Positions 32,940-41,520 of a stretch of 64,000 bases of DNA are shown piece by piece. The stretch is from assembly GCF_039537705.1 (NCBI RefSeq), contig NZ_BAABBA010000022.1, forward strand, positions 1-64,000. Reading direction: 5' to 3'. Within the stretch, counting starts at the first letter, position 1. Each line of letters starts with the position of its first letter. The notes beneath the pieces were generated by a model. It searched no databases, was not told where the DNA came from, and worked only from the letters and a program-made list of their open reading frames with translations. The DNA comes from Georgenia daeguensis. Its GTDB lineage: Bacteria; Actinomycetota; Actinomycetes; Actinomycetales; Actinomycetaceae. A program made the translations under genes and the position numbers.

Positions 32940-34064
32940 GTGGACGCCGTCCCGGGCAGGGTTCCAGCGGTTCTCAGCGACGCCAGCGTGGGTCTGTTCC
33001 GCGCGGACGAGCGCGTGTTCGAGGCGATGCTCGCCGGCTGGCGCACCCAGATGCTGGCCCGCGGACTGACGACGCACACGATCAAGGGCCGCTGCGGCGT
33101 CCTCGAGCGGTTCCAGCGCTTCGCCGGCACCTTCCCGTGGCAGTGGCACCCGGCGGATCTCGAGGACTTCCTCGCCGAGCGACGCTCCGGCGACCGGCCG
33201 ATCAGCCTGACGACGCTGCGCGCGGACGCCAACGCGGTGGCGGCGTTCTGCACCTACCTCACCCAGCCGGTGTACGGCTGGGCACCCTTCTGCGAACAGA
33301 CGTTCGGCGACGTCCCGTCGCAGATCAGCTTCGAGTGGAACACCCCGCGGCACACCGCCGAGGACGCCGTCCCGCCGGGCCGGCGCGCCTTCACCAGGGC
33401 CGAGCTGCAGCGCCTGTTCGACCATGTCGACGACCTCGTCGACCGTGAGCACGCCGCCGGCAGCAAACGGTGGCTGCCCGCGCTGCGGGACTCGATCGCC
33501 TTCAAGGTCTGCTACGCCTACGGCCTGCGGCGCCGCGAGCTGACGATGCTCGACCTGCACGACTTCGGGCCCAACCCGCACGTGAGCGACTTCGGCCAGT
33601 TCGGTGCCGTCCAGATCCGCTGGGCCAAGGGCACCGCCGGATCGGGCCCCCGTCGGCGCACCGTGCTGACCGTGCCGGAGTTCGACTGGGTCGTGCCCCT
33701 GCTGCAGTTCTGGACCGGACCCGAGGGCCGGGGCCGCTTCCCCACCGCTGATCGCTCCTCGGCGCTGTGGCCCTCCGAACGCGGTGACCGGGTCCGCCTG
33801 GGCAGCCTGGGTGATGCGTTCTCCCGGCTCCGCGAGGAGGTCGGGCTGCCCAAGGAGCTCGGGCTGCACTGCCTGCGCCACTCCTACGTCACCCACCTCG
33901 TCGAGGCCGGCTACGACCCGGCGTTCATCCAGACCCAGGTCGGCCACTCCCACGCCTCGACCACCGGGCTGTACACCTCGGTCTCGGCCGACTTCAAGCA
34001 GCGGGCCGTGCAGCAGATGATCGCCCGCCGGATCGCCAACCCGAAGGAGGACCCCGATGCCTGA
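32940..34064 (+). CDS. tyrosine recombinase/integrase (first of three)
   Basis: A 374-aa site-specific recombinase. The N-terminal SAM-like core-binding domain (about residues 20-125) includes LTTHTIKGRCGVLERFQRFA. The catalytic domain has YAYGLRRRELTMLDL (Arg I), HCLRHSYVTHLVEAGYD (HxxR), FIQTQVGHSHASTT (third His) and GLYTSV with the Tyr nucleophile. All catalytic residues are present. The GTG start has GGAGAG upstream. Its stop overlaps the start of the small HTH gene by 8 bp, giving a tightly packed three-gene unit. It is the likely active integrase of this element. Confidence 0.92.
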   Translation: MDAVPGRVPAVLSDASVGLFRADERVFEAMLAGWRTQMLARGLTTHTIKGRCGVLERFQRFAGTFPWQWHPADLEDFLAERRSGDRPISLTTLRADANAVAAFCTYLTQPVYGWAPFCEQTFGDVPSQISFEWNTPRHTAEDAVPPGRRAFTRAELQRLFDHVDDLVDREHAAGSKRWLPALRDSIAFKVCYAYGLRRRELTMLDLHDFGPNPHVSDFGQFGAVQIRWAKGTAGSGPRRRTVLTVPEFDWVVPLLQFWTGPEGRGRFPTADRSSALWPSERGDRVRLGSLGDAFSRLREEVGLPKELGLHCLRHSYVTHLVEAGYDPAFIQTQVGHSHASTTGLYTSVSADFKQRAVQQMIARRIANPKEDPDA

Positions 34065-34410
34065 GCAGCGTCGCATCGGCTACCGGTGGCACCTGCGCAC
34101 CCTGATGGCCCAGCGCAACCTGTGGAAGAGCACCGAGCTCCTCCCCCTGCTGCAGTCCCGCGGCATCAACCTCTCCGAGAGCCAGGTCTACCGGCTGGTC
34201 ACCGGCACCCCCGAGCGCATCCCGGCCCGCACCTTCGCCGCGCTGTGCGACATCCTCGAGTGCACCCCCAGCGACCTGTTCGAACCCGTCGTCGAGATGC
34301 GGGGCGCCGCCACCGCGAACGCCCCGCGCCGGCCCGAGGACATCGGCGTCAAGCCCGGGCAACCCATCGCGCGCCGGATCCGGGTCGTCCCGACGGACCA
34401 CGATGGCTAG
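34057..34410 (+). CDS. XRE/Cro-type helix-turn-helix protein of the recombinase module
   Basis: A 117-aa DNA-binding protein. The HTH_26-type domain runs from about residue 10 to 72, with LLPLLQSRGINLSESQVYRL as the helix-turn-helix and IPARTFAALCDILECTPSDL as the conserved end (C..L.C.PSDL) of this XRE subfamily. The C-terminal 40 residues are basic and Pro-rich. It overlaps both flanking recombinase genes by 8 bp, so all three are translated as a unit. It may act as directionality factor or repressor; that is inference. Confidence 0.88.
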   Translation: MPEQRRIGYRWHLRTLMAQRNLWKSTELLPLLQSRGINLSESQVYRLVTGTPERIPARTFAALCDILECTPSDLFEPVVEMRGAATANAPRRPEDIGVKPGQPIARRIRVVPTDHDG

Positions 34411-35857
34411 ACCCCGCAAGGCCAGCGACCCGGATACGTTCCCCGAGGCGTGCGGCCGCTGCGGTGAGCACTACCAGGTCGCCGCTCGCTGGCCCGACGG
34501 CGCCGTCTGCGGCTACTGCTACCAACGCGCCAAACGCACCCGCGGCACCTGCGCCTGCGGCCACACCGGCGTCCTGCCCGGCATCGTCGACGGACAACCC
34601 GCCTGCCGGCCGTGCTCCGGCGTCCGGCTCAACGTCGACTGCCAAACCTGCGGGGCGGAGGACGAGCTCTACGACGGCGGCCGCTGCTGGACCTGCGTCC
34701 TCGCGGCGACCGTCGACCGGTTGCTGACCAACCCCGCCACCGGCACCGTCTCTCCCGAGCTCGTGCCGATGGTGACGGCCCTGAAGTCGATGGAACGCGC
34801 CAACAGCGGGCTGACCTGGGTCCGGCAACCTCACGTCACCGAGTTCCTCCAGCACCTCGCCGTCGCCCCCGCCATCACCCACGAGGCCCTCGACCAGCTC
34901 CCCGCCTCGCGCACCCGGGACTACGTCCGCGGCCTCCTCGTCGAGCACGGCGCACTACCCCGCCGCGACGAGCTCCTGGCCCGGTTCACCACCTGGAGCG
35001 ACCAGGCGCTCGACCGGCTCCCCGACGGCGAGCACCGCGACATCGCCCGCCGATTCGCCCGCTGGCACCTCATCCGCCGCATGAACTCCGCGCCGGGCAC
35101 GGTCACCCAGGGCACCTTCCTGCGCTCGAAGCAGACCACCACCGTCACCATCGACTTCCTAACCTGGCTCACCGCCCACGGCACCACCCTCGACCAGCTC
35201 ACCCAGGCCGACCTCGACGCCTGGCAGGCCGGCGGACCCACCACCCGCGAGCTCGCCAGCCGCTTCCTCTCCTGGGCCATCAAGGCCCACCTCGTCGAGC
35301 CGGACCTGCGCATGCAGCCCCACCGCCGCGGCACCGCCGACAAACTCCCCTCCGTCGAGCAGACCGCGGCCGTCCAGGCCGTCGTTCACCACGACGACCT
35401 CACCGCGAGGGACCGCCTCGCCGCCATCCTCATCCTCGTCCTGGGCCAGCAGGTCGAGGACGTCGTCCGCCTCACCTGGGACGACGCGACCGTCACCGAC
35501 GACCTGGCCACCATCACCCTCGGCGAAGCGCCCATCGATCTTCCGTCGCCGCTCGACGAGCCGCTGCGCCAGCTCCTCGCCGACCCAGGGCACGGCCGCA
35601 CCGCCGCGCACCCCCACAGCCCGTGGATCTTCAGAGGCCACTCCCCCGGCCGCCACCTCAGCGCCGCGCACCTGCGACAACGACTCAAGACCGTCTGCTC
35701 CACCAGAGCCGCACGCCTCGGCACCCTCGCCGACCTTGTCAAGACAAGCCCGACCCCGGTCCTCGCCGAGATCCTCGGCTACCACCAGGCCACCCTCGAA
35801 CGCCACGCCGTCGCAGCCGCGAACACCTACGGCCGCTACATCGCCACCCGTCGCTGA
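34403..35857 (+). CDS. zinc-finger tyrosine-recombinase-like protein, catalytically degenerate
   Basis: A 484-aa protein. The N-terminus carries a string of CxxC pairs (CGRCGEHYQ, CGYCYQRAK, CACGHTG, CRPCSGV, CQTCGAEDE, CWTC; residues 13-98), suggesting two or three zinc ribbons. The rest resembles a tyrosine recombinase: a SAM-like domain (about 200-300), then ILILVLGQQVEDVVRLTWDD, where Arg I of the family is replaced by Gln-Val. LGYHQATLERHAVAAANTYG RYI sits at the position of the LGH...Y block. The expected HxxR is not evident. I infer a structural or DNA-targeting partner of the active recombinase. Confidence 0.8.
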   Translation: MARPRKASDPDTFPEACGRCGEHYQVAARWPDGAVCGYCYQRAKRTRGTCACGHTGVLPGIVDGQPACRPCSGVRLNVDCQTCGAEDELYDGGRCWTCVLAATVDRLLTNPATGTVSPELVPMVTALKSMERANSGLTWVRQPHVTEFLQHLAVAPAITHEALDQLPASRTRDYVRGLLVEHGALPRRDELLARFTTWSDQALDRLPDGEHRDIARRFARWHLIRRMNSAPGTVTQGTFLRSKQTTTVTIDFLTWLTAHGTTLDQLTQADLDAWQAGGPTTRELASRFLSWAIKAHLVEPDLRMQPHRRGTADKLPSVEQTAAVQAVVHHDDLTARDRLAAILILVLGQQVEDVVRLTWDDATVTDDLATITLGEAPIDLPSPLDEPLRQLLADPGHGRTAAHPHSPWIFRGHSPGRHLSAAHLRQRLKTVCSTRAARLGTLADLVKTSPTPVLAEILGYHQATLERHAVAAANTYGRYIATRR

Positions 35858-35933
35858 ACGCCAAAGATCACCGGTCGCTCTCTTGCTTAATCTTCGATAC
35901 GGCACACTCAGGTAGCGGGTTGGTCGGGATCTG

Positions 35934-36590
35934 ATGCAGGGGCAGAGCACACTGATGAAGAAATCGCGGAAACTGGAGTTGTGCGGCGACTGCCGGCACC
36001 CGTGGGCCGAGCACCTTGGCGCGTCCTATGACGCTGCTGTCGATGGAAGCTGCGGGGAATGCATCTACGAAGCGGAACATGCGGGCCGCACCGAGCTCTG
36101 CCGGAGACGCGCGCCTGACGAGCTCACGCGTGGTTCACGAGAGTCGTTCGTCATCGACGTGAAACCAGGAACCCCAGGCTGGCCAGCGCTTTTGCGGACG
36201 ATGCGCACGGATGCGGTCCAGGTCGGGCTGGACATTCCGGAATCCGCTGACTGGAGTCAGGCGGAGATCGAGGCGGCTAACACTCTTCGGCGACGTGCAG
36301 GCATCCCAAGATCGTCTGAGGCGCATTACACGGCTATTCCAGAGCTCGCGACCGACGATGAAGTCTGGTCAGCATTTGAGGTTTTGGCAGGCCGAGCTCA
36401 CGACGCCCATGTACTGCGCTCATCGGCAGATTGGGACCCAATCCTTGATATCGCCGACGAGGGCACCTCTGTCGTCGCGACCGTGACGCCCGACGGCTTC
36501 GAAGCCCTTGTTGCCGCAGTGGGAGTTGACCTCATCCGGCCGCTACCGCGACGGCGACACTGGCGCCCGTGGCGCCGCCGGCCCCAATAG
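35934..36590 (+). CDS. hypothetical protein inside the recombinase island
   Basis: About 218 aa (ATG 35934, or 211 aa from ATG 35955). The N-terminus holds a possible zinc site, CGDCRHPWAEHLG with CGECIYEAEHAG (residues 17-48). The middle is mixed helix-strand with SQAEIEAANTLRRRAGIPRS, and the tail is basic (PLPRRRHWRPWRRRP). I do not recognise a family. Codon use is less GC-biased at third positions than in neighbours (for example TTTTGCGGACG and GAGGTTTTGGC), suggesting recent acquisition. It lies just inside the right flanking repeat of the recombinase module and may be its passenger gene. Confidence 0.55.
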   Translation: MQGQSTLMKKSRKLELCGDCRHPWAEHLGASYDAAVDGSCGECIYEAEHAGRTELCRRRAPDELTRGSRESFVIDVKPGTPGWPALLRTMRTDAVQVGLDIPESADWSQAEIEAANTLRRRAGIPRSSEAHYTAIPELATDDEVWSAFEVLAGRAHDAHVLRSSADWDPILDIADEGTSVVATVTPDGFEALVAAVGVDLIRPLPRRRHWRPWRRRPQ

Positions 36591-36612
36591 CGAGGAACTC
36601 CGGGCTCCTTAG

Positions 36613-36630
36613 TATCCGGCTCTACCAGTC
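36613..36630 (+). repeat. 18-bp direct repeat, left copy (pairs with 37264-37281)
   Basis: TATCCGGCTCTACCAGTC occurs exactly at 36613-36630 and 37264-37281. The pair flanks the 174-aa gene at 36663-37187 at a distance of 651 bp. A related ATCCGGGTCTACCATACC is seen at 60476-60493 before the toxin-antitoxin operon. Confidence 0.75.
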
Positions 36631-36635
36631 TACTG

Positions 36636-36659
36636 ACGGGAGTTGCAGCAGGTGCGAGA
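36636..36659 (+). repeat. right copy of the 24-bp imperfect direct repeat
   Basis: Matches 32759-32782 at 22 of 24 positions; with it, it brackets the recombinase module. Confidence 0.45.
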
Positions 36660-36662
36660 GTT

Positions 36663-37187
36663 TCAAGGCAGTGGGTGCCAGGTTCCCTGGACAAGCTCCT
36701 CGAGCTGCAAGGCGCTGTCGGGGTCCTGTGCGGTCGAGATGGTCACGAACCAGCCGTCTACGCCCCTGGTTACGGACCTCCAAGCGCCGTCGTCAACGCG
36801 GCACCTGATCTCTGCCACCGCCGACCGGCGGATGACTGCGTAGTGGTACCTGGGTCCCCGATCTGAGTGCTCGTAGGCACACCCGACCTCGGTGACCTCC
36901 CGGTCGAGGGTGGAAACCAGGGAGGTCAGATTCATATGGCGACGCTTTCCCCCGCTTGCGAAGAACAGGTGAGTAACTGCCCATTCCCGACTGGCGGGCA
37001 CCGCAACCAGGACGAACGACGCTTCGCCATCCCTGGCCTGGGCGAGCACACCGGGCACATCATCGCGGCCGTCGTCGGCCTCAGCAGCAAGGGCGAACGC
37101 GCCATCGAGGTCAAGCCGTCTCCAGTCGATCGCCGTACGGTCGGCTTCGCCCGGGGCGCCGAGAGCGTCGTCAACGGGCCTATTCAT
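36663..37187 (-). CDS. hypothetical protein, paralogue of the 61257-62039 protein
   Basis: A 174-aa protein of unknown function. It is closely similar to the C-terminal two thirds of the protein at 61257-62039: both share LDGAFALAAEADDGRD, REWAVTHLFFASG, VGCAYEHSDRGPRYHYAVIR and RGVDGWFVTIST (or RGRDGWFVTIST). It lacks the N-terminal helical region of that protein. Predicted mixed alpha/beta, soluble, with no signal or TM segment. It is divergent from yhcG copy 1 and sits between exact 18-bp direct repeats, so it may be a mobile cassette. The conserved Trp, Tyr and His residues could form a ligand pocket; no function is assigned. Confidence 0.65.
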   Translation of the reverse strand: MNRPVDDALGAPGEADRTAIDWRRLDLDGAFALAAEADDGRDDVPGVLAQARDGEASFVLVAVPASREWAVTHLFFASGGKRRHMNLTSLVSTLDREVTEVGCAYEHSDRGPRYHYAVIRRSAVAEIRCRVDDGAWRSVTRGVDGWFVTISTAQDPDSALQLEELVQGTWHPLP

Positions 37188-37263
37188 GGCAGGGATACTC
37201 CCACGCTTGAACGCCCAAACGCGGGTTCGGTGGCACCCTTGAGTGCTACTCCCGCCTCACTGA

Positions 37264-37281
37264 TATCCGGCTCTACCAGTC
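37264..37281 (+). repeat. 18-bp direct repeat, right copy
   Basis: Exact copy of 36613-36630 (TATCCGGCTCTACCAGTC), closing the segment that carries the 174-aa gene. Confidence 0.75.
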
Positions 37282-37544
37282 CATGTAAGACCCAGCGTCT
37301 CACATAGTGGTAAGGGCCTCACCTGGAAGGGGCCTCCCTTCTCCTCTAGCGCTGGTCGTCGAGATCTGCGGTTAGTCGCGCGTTCTTGGTTATCAAAGAC
37401 GTCAGGCGCGACATAACATGCAGGCTCGATCGACAGATCGCAGGACGGCGGACCGGATGCTCAGGACGAGGAACTGAGCGGCTGCTCGCATGGCCGTGCA
37501 GGAGCCCGTGTCGCTTGCCCAGACGAATCCAGCAAGACGGCAGT

Positions 37545-38628
37545 ATGGCGTGCGTGCCAAGCCAGGACCTCGAAGCCACTGTCCCCGAGGGGTACGACGA
37601 GCTGCTCGAGGAGCTCAAGCAGCGGGTACGCACCTCACGGGTGCGCGCCGCACGGGCCGCGAACACCGAACTGCTGGCGCTGTACTGGTCGATCGGTCGG
37701 GACATCCTGCAGCGGCAGGAACGGGCCGGCTGGGGCGCGAAGATCGTCGACCGCCTGGCGCGCGACCTCCGCGAGGCCTTCCCCGACCAGCGCGGCTGGT
37801 CACGGCGCAACTTGCAGTACATGCGCGCGTTCGCCGCGGCGTGGCCGGACCCGGCATTTTGTGCACCGGCTTGGTGCACAACTCCCCTGGCGCCACGTCA
37901 CCGTGCTGCTCGACCGCCTCGACGAGCCGGTGCTGCGGGACTGGTACGCCGGCCAGGCCGTCGAGCACGGGTGGTCCCGCAACGTCCTCGAGCACCAGAT
38001 CATGAACCGCCTCCACTCCCGGGTAGGAGCGGCACCGTCGAACTTCCGCAGCCACCTGCCGGCACCCGATTCCGAGCTCGCCCAGCAGTTCACCCGCGAC
38101 CCCTACATCTTCGACCACCTCGACCTGACCGACCGGGCGAGCGAGCGGGCCCTCGAACAAGCCTTGATGGATCGCCTGCAGGGCACCCTCACCGCCTTCG
38201 GGCACGGCATGGCGTTCGTCGGCCGGCAGGTCCGTCTCGACGTCGGCGACGACGTGCTCGTCGTCGACCTGCTCCTCTTCCACGTCACCCAGCTGCGCTA
38301 CGTCGTGGTTGAGCTCAAGATCGGCCGCTTCTCCCCCGCCTACGTCGGCCAGCTCGGCACCTACGTCGCCGTCGTCAACGACCGGGTCCGCGACCACACC
38401 ATCCACGCGCCCACCGTCGGCCTCCTGCTGTGCACCAGCCGCGACGAACAGATCGTCCGCTACGCCCTCGCCAGCGCCAGCGCACCCCTCGCAGTCGCCA
38501 CCTACGACACCCTCACCCCCGAGCAGCGCCAGGACCTCCCCGACCTCGAGGGACTGACAGCCGCCCTCACAGACGTCCTCTCCGACACGTCGCGCGAACT
38601 CGCGAGTGACAAGCCTGCCGACACCTGA
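37545..38628 (+). pseudogene. YhcG/DUF1016 PDDEXK nuclease, copy 1, single-base frameshift
   Basis: From ATG 37545 the N-terminal DUF1016 domain reads GYDELLEELKQRVRTSRVRA, ELLALYWSIGRDILQRQE and AFPDQRGWSRRNLQYMRAFA. At 37857-37860 there is TTTT where copy 2 has TTT (GGCATTTTGTGCACC versus GGCATTTGTGCACC). This shifts the frame just after WPDPAF. Frame is regained from 37861: LGAQLPWRHVTVLLDRLDEP, then the nuclease domain VGRQVRLDVGDDVLVVDLLL and YVVVELKIGRFSPAYVGQL (D...ExK active site). The total of 1084 bp is exactly one base longer than copy 2. It is either a real knockout or a homopolymer sequencing error. Confidence 0.88.
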
Positions 38629-38709
38629 CGGAGCGCTCTCACTAACGACGTGCCAGTTATCGGACATCTACCTACGGCCGTTACGCCATCTCGTAGCCCA
38701 CCACCGTGT

Positions 38710-39762
38710 TTACACCGATCCGAAACTGACAAGGACCTTGCCTGGAGGGTTGTCCCCGAGCGCCATCGCGGCAAATACGGCGGGTGCCTCTTCGGCGGTG
38801 ACCGTGCGTGAGATCAGCGGGTCCAGCATTTCTGGGTTCGCGGCCGCCCACCGGGCAGTTTGCGTGAACTCGTCCGCGGGGTAGCAGAACGCGCCGACGA
38901 CAGATCGCTCAAAGGTCGATAAGGCGTACGCGGCCAGCTCGATCTGGGGGCTTGCCATGCCCACGAGGACGCAGGTTCCGCCCGCGACCGTGGAGTCGAT
39001 TGCGGACTGAACAGTAGTCGTGGCCCCGACGGCGTCCACCGCCACCGTGACCCCGAGCCCCCCGGTCTGCTCGCGCGCCAGGGTGGGCAGGTTCACCTGC
39101 GCCGGGTCGAGCGTCACGGCGCCGAGCCGCTCGAGCAGTTTGCGGCGGGCGGCGTCAGGCTCGCTCACGAGGATGGAGCGGGCGCCCAGCCGCCGACAGG
39201 CGAGCACCACAGCCTGTCCTATCGGGCCACCACCGATAACGAGGACGTCATCGTCGGCTCCAACCGACCCGCGCACCGCAGCGTGATATCCGACAGCGAG
39301 CGGCTCGACGAGAGCGCCGTGCAGCGGCTCGGAGGCGAAGGGCACGAGGTTCTCGGCCGGTGCGAGGACGTAGTCGGCGAACGCGCTTGGGATGGTCGGG
39401 TCCACCCCGATCACCCGACGGTCCGCGCAGATGTGGCCCATGCCGCGGGCGCAGCTCGCGCACCGGCCGCACGAGAGTGTCGGGTTGAGGACCACCGTGT
39501 CGCCCACGGCGAGGGACTCCACGCCCGGTCCGACGGCGGCGACCGTCCCGACCGTCTCGTGCCCCATCACCTGCCCGGGGACGCGGCGGCCGTTCTCGCC
39601 GGTGTACCCGTGCAGGTCCGACCCGCAGATCCCGGTTGCCAGCACCCGGACGAGCGCCTCCCCCGGGCCCGTCCGTGGCACGGGGCGCTCGGTGAGCGCC
39701 ATGCTGCCGAAGTCCTCGAGCACCAGCGCGCGCATGGTCGTGGGGATCGTCGTCGTGCTCAT
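38710..39762 (-). CDS. zinc-dependent alcohol/polyol dehydrogenase (MDR family)
   Basis: A 350-aa medium-chain dehydrogenase. ATGICGSDLHGYTGENGRRV holds the catalytic zinc Cys, and GQVMGHETVGTVAAVG the zinc His and Glu (GHE). Four structural-zinc cysteines lie in CGRCASCARGMGHIC, and VLVIGGGPIGQAVVLACRR is the NAD(P)-binding Rossmann loop. Length and order fit sorbitol, threonine or L-galactonate/fuconate dehydrogenases. Its ATG overlaps the stop of the FAH-family gene (ATGA), making it last in the seven-gene operon. In the proposed route it would oxidise a sugar to its lactone or a 2-keto-3-deoxy sugar acid to the diketo acid. The substrate is inferred. Confidence 0.9.
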   Translation of the reverse strand: MSTTTIPTTMRALVLEDFGSMALTERPVPRTGPGEALVRVLATGICGSDLHGYTGENGRRVPGQVMGHETVGTVAAVGPGVESLAVGDTVVLNPTLSCGRCASCARGMGHICADRRVIGVDPTIPSAFADYVLAPAENLVPFASEPLHGALVEPLAVGYHAAVRGSVGADDDVLVIGGGPIGQAVVLACRRLGARSILVSEPDAARRKLLERLGAVTLDPAQVNLPTLAREQTGGLGVTVAVDAVGATTTVQSAIDSTVAGGTCVLVGMASPQIELAAYALSTFERSVVGAFCYPADEFTQTARWAAANPEMLDPLISRTVTAEEAPAVFAAMALGDNPPGKVLVSFGSV

Positions 39763-40604
39763 GCCTGCCTCACCCGCTGTCGCTGCGTGCCGATGCCCTG
39801 GATGCTCAGCTCGACGGTGTCGCCGTCCCGCAGGTACGGGAACCGGCCCGAAAGGGCCACGCCCTGGGGGGTGCCGGTGTTGATGACGTCCCCGGGCTCC
39901 AGGACCGCCACCTGGCTCAGGTGCCACAGCAGGTGGTGGACGTCGAAGATCAGGTCCGCTGTGGTCGAGTCCTGCCTCGGCTCGCCGTTGACGGACGACG
40001 TCAGGCGCAGACTGGCGGGGTCGAGCTCCTCCGCCGGGACGAGTGCCGGACCGAGGGGGTTGAACGTCTCCGCGCACTTGCCCTTGGACCACTGGCCGCC
40101 CGAGACCTCGAGCTGCAGCTCGCGCTCGGAGACGTCGTTGGAGATGGTGTACCCGGCGATGTGGGCGGCCGCGTCGGCGGGCGAGTCGAGGTACCGCGCT
40201 CGCCTCCCGACGACGACGGCGAGCTCGACCTCCCAGTCCGTTCGGGTGGATCCGCGGGGTATGAGGACGTCGTCGTGCGGGCCCACCACGGTGTTGGGTG
40301 TCTTGAAGAAGAGCACAGGCACCTCGGGCGGGGCTGACCCCGACTCGGCGGCGTGCGCGGCGTAGTTCATGCCGATGCACCACACGGCGTGCGGGCGGGC
40401 GACGGGGGCCCCGACCCGCTCCCCCGTGACGTCGACCGGCTCGAGGTCGCCGTCGGCCAGCGCCCTGCGGACCCTCCCGATCCCGCCGTCGGCGAGGAAC
40501 GCCCCGTCGATCTCCGCCGTCAGAGGCAGCAGGTCGTACGTGACCCCGTCGTCCTCGGCCACCGGCCGCTCGGCACCCAATTGGCCGACGCGCATGAGTT
40601 TCAT
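39759..40604 (-). CDS. fumarylacetoacetate hydrolase-family protein (diketo-acid hydrolase candidate)
   Basis: A 281-aa FAH-fold enzyme: VWCIGMNYAAHAAESG, FFKTPNTVVGPHDDVLIP and DWEVELAVVVGRRA (the metal-binding ExE-type strand). These are followed by GYTISNDVSERELQLE, WSKGKCAETFNPLGPALV and GDVINTGTPQGVAL, the canonical FAH core. In deoxy-sugar pathways this family includes 2,4-diketo-3-deoxy-L-fuconate/rhamnonate hydrolases that release pyruvate and lactate. The neighbours (dehydratase, lactonase, dehydrogenase) make that role more likely than aromatic ring-fission. AGGAGAG precedes the ATG. Its stop overlaps the dehydrogenase start. Confidence 0.9.
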   Translation of the reverse strand: MKLMRVGQLGAERPVAEDDGVTYDLLPLTAEIDGAFLADGGIGRVRRALADGDLEPVDVTGERVGAPVARPHAVWCIGMNYAAHAAESGSAPPEVPVLFFKTPNTVVGPHDDVLIPRGSTRTDWEVELAVVVGRRARYLDSPADAAAHIAGYTISNDVSERELQLEVSGGQWSKGKCAETFNPLGPALVPAEELDPASLRLTSSVNGEPRQDSTTADLIFDVHHLLWHLSQVAVLEPGDVINTGTPQGVALSGRFPYLRDGDTVELSIQGIGTQRQRVRQA

Positions 40605-40644
40605 GTCTCTCCTGGGGTTGGGGCGCGCGCGGCGCCGAGTGGCG

Positions 40645-41520
40645 TCACCGGGCGGTGACACGCGTGGGGTGGCGCCGGGCGCCGGCGAGCAGGCGGGCGG
40701 CGGTGCGGCCGAGGACGTCGGCCCGTTCGGCGGGGCGCAGCCCGGCGTGGTCGAGGATTTGCAGGGACTGCCCATAGGTCAGGTGCCGGCGCGCGACGGG
40801 GAAGTCCGATCCCCACAGCAGGCGCGCCGACCCGAAGGAGCCGATCAGCGCGCGGAGCACACGGTGGGTGCCCGGGTAGGGGTACGCCTCGCGCCCGGCG
40901 GCGAGGTAGTGGAAGCCGGAGACCTTCACGTAAACGCCCGGACGCTGGGCCAGGTCCGCCAGCGCCGCGAGGTCCGCGCCGTAGGTGGGCGAGCCGGGGG
41001 TGACGTGCCCCTGGTGGTGGAGGAGGACCCGGAGGTCGGGCACCTCGCGCAGGGCCGCGGCGAGCGGACCGAACCACGGCGGGGTCGCGTGGATGCTGAG
41101 GAGGGCTCCCAGGTCGGCGGCCCGGGCGAGGAACTCGCGCCCCTCGTCGGCGGAGAACCAGCCGTCGACGTCGTCGGCGAGGTAGTGGCTCACGCCCACG
41201 GCGTCGGTGAGGCCCACCGTCCGCTCGAGCCGGTCGGCCGCGCCGGGGGTGTGGTACGTCGGGGTCCACCGGGAGTCGACGTCGGCGAGGACGTCGAGCC
41301 GGTCGGGGTGGGCGGTCGCGGCGCGGGCGACGTAGGTGTTGTTGTCGGGGTTGGCCGTGGCCGGGTCGGTCCCGCCCACGGTGGCGCACACGACGAGCGC
41401 GCGGTCCACCCCGGCGGCGTCCATCTCGTGCAGCAGCGCGGCGACGTCGCCGCGGGTGGCCGGCACGCCGGCCTCGTAGGGCCAGCGCTCCCAGGCGTGG
41501 GCGTGGGCGTCGACGATCAC
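40645..41520 (-). CDS. amidohydrolase_2-family sugar lactonase candidate
   Basis: A 291-aa TIM-barrel amidohydrolase. MIVDAHAHAW holds the HxH metal motif on strand 1; LLSIHATPPW, VLLHHQGHV and VYVKVSGFHY follow, and LLWGSDFPVARRHLTYGQSL carries the strand-8 catalytic Asp. The length and GSDFP motif fit the L-rhamnono/L-fucono-gamma-lactonase branch of the family. Its start overlaps the stop of the Gfo/Idh gene; a 40-bp gap separates it from the FAH gene. In context it would open an aldonolactone made by an upstream dehydrogenase. Confidence 0.87.
   Translation of the reverse strand: MIVDAHAHAWERWPYEAGVPATRGDVAALLHEMDAAGVDRALVVCATVGGTDPATANPDNNTYVARAATAHPDRLDVLADVDSRWTPTYHTPGAADRLERTVGLTDAVGVSHYLADDVDGWFSADEGREFLARAADLGALLSIHATPPWFGPLAAALREVPDLRVLLHHQGHVTPGSPTYGADLAALADLAQRPGVYVKVSGFHYLAAGREAYPYPGTHRVLRALIGSFGSARLLWGSDFPVARRHLTYGQSLQILDHAGLRPAERADVLGRTAARLLAGARRHPTRVTAR

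Noticed and set aside
32940..35857. Calling the three recombinase genes a standard RIT element
   Set aside because: RIT elements carry three catalytic tyrosine recombinases; here the middle gene is an XRE protein and the third lacks catalytic residues.
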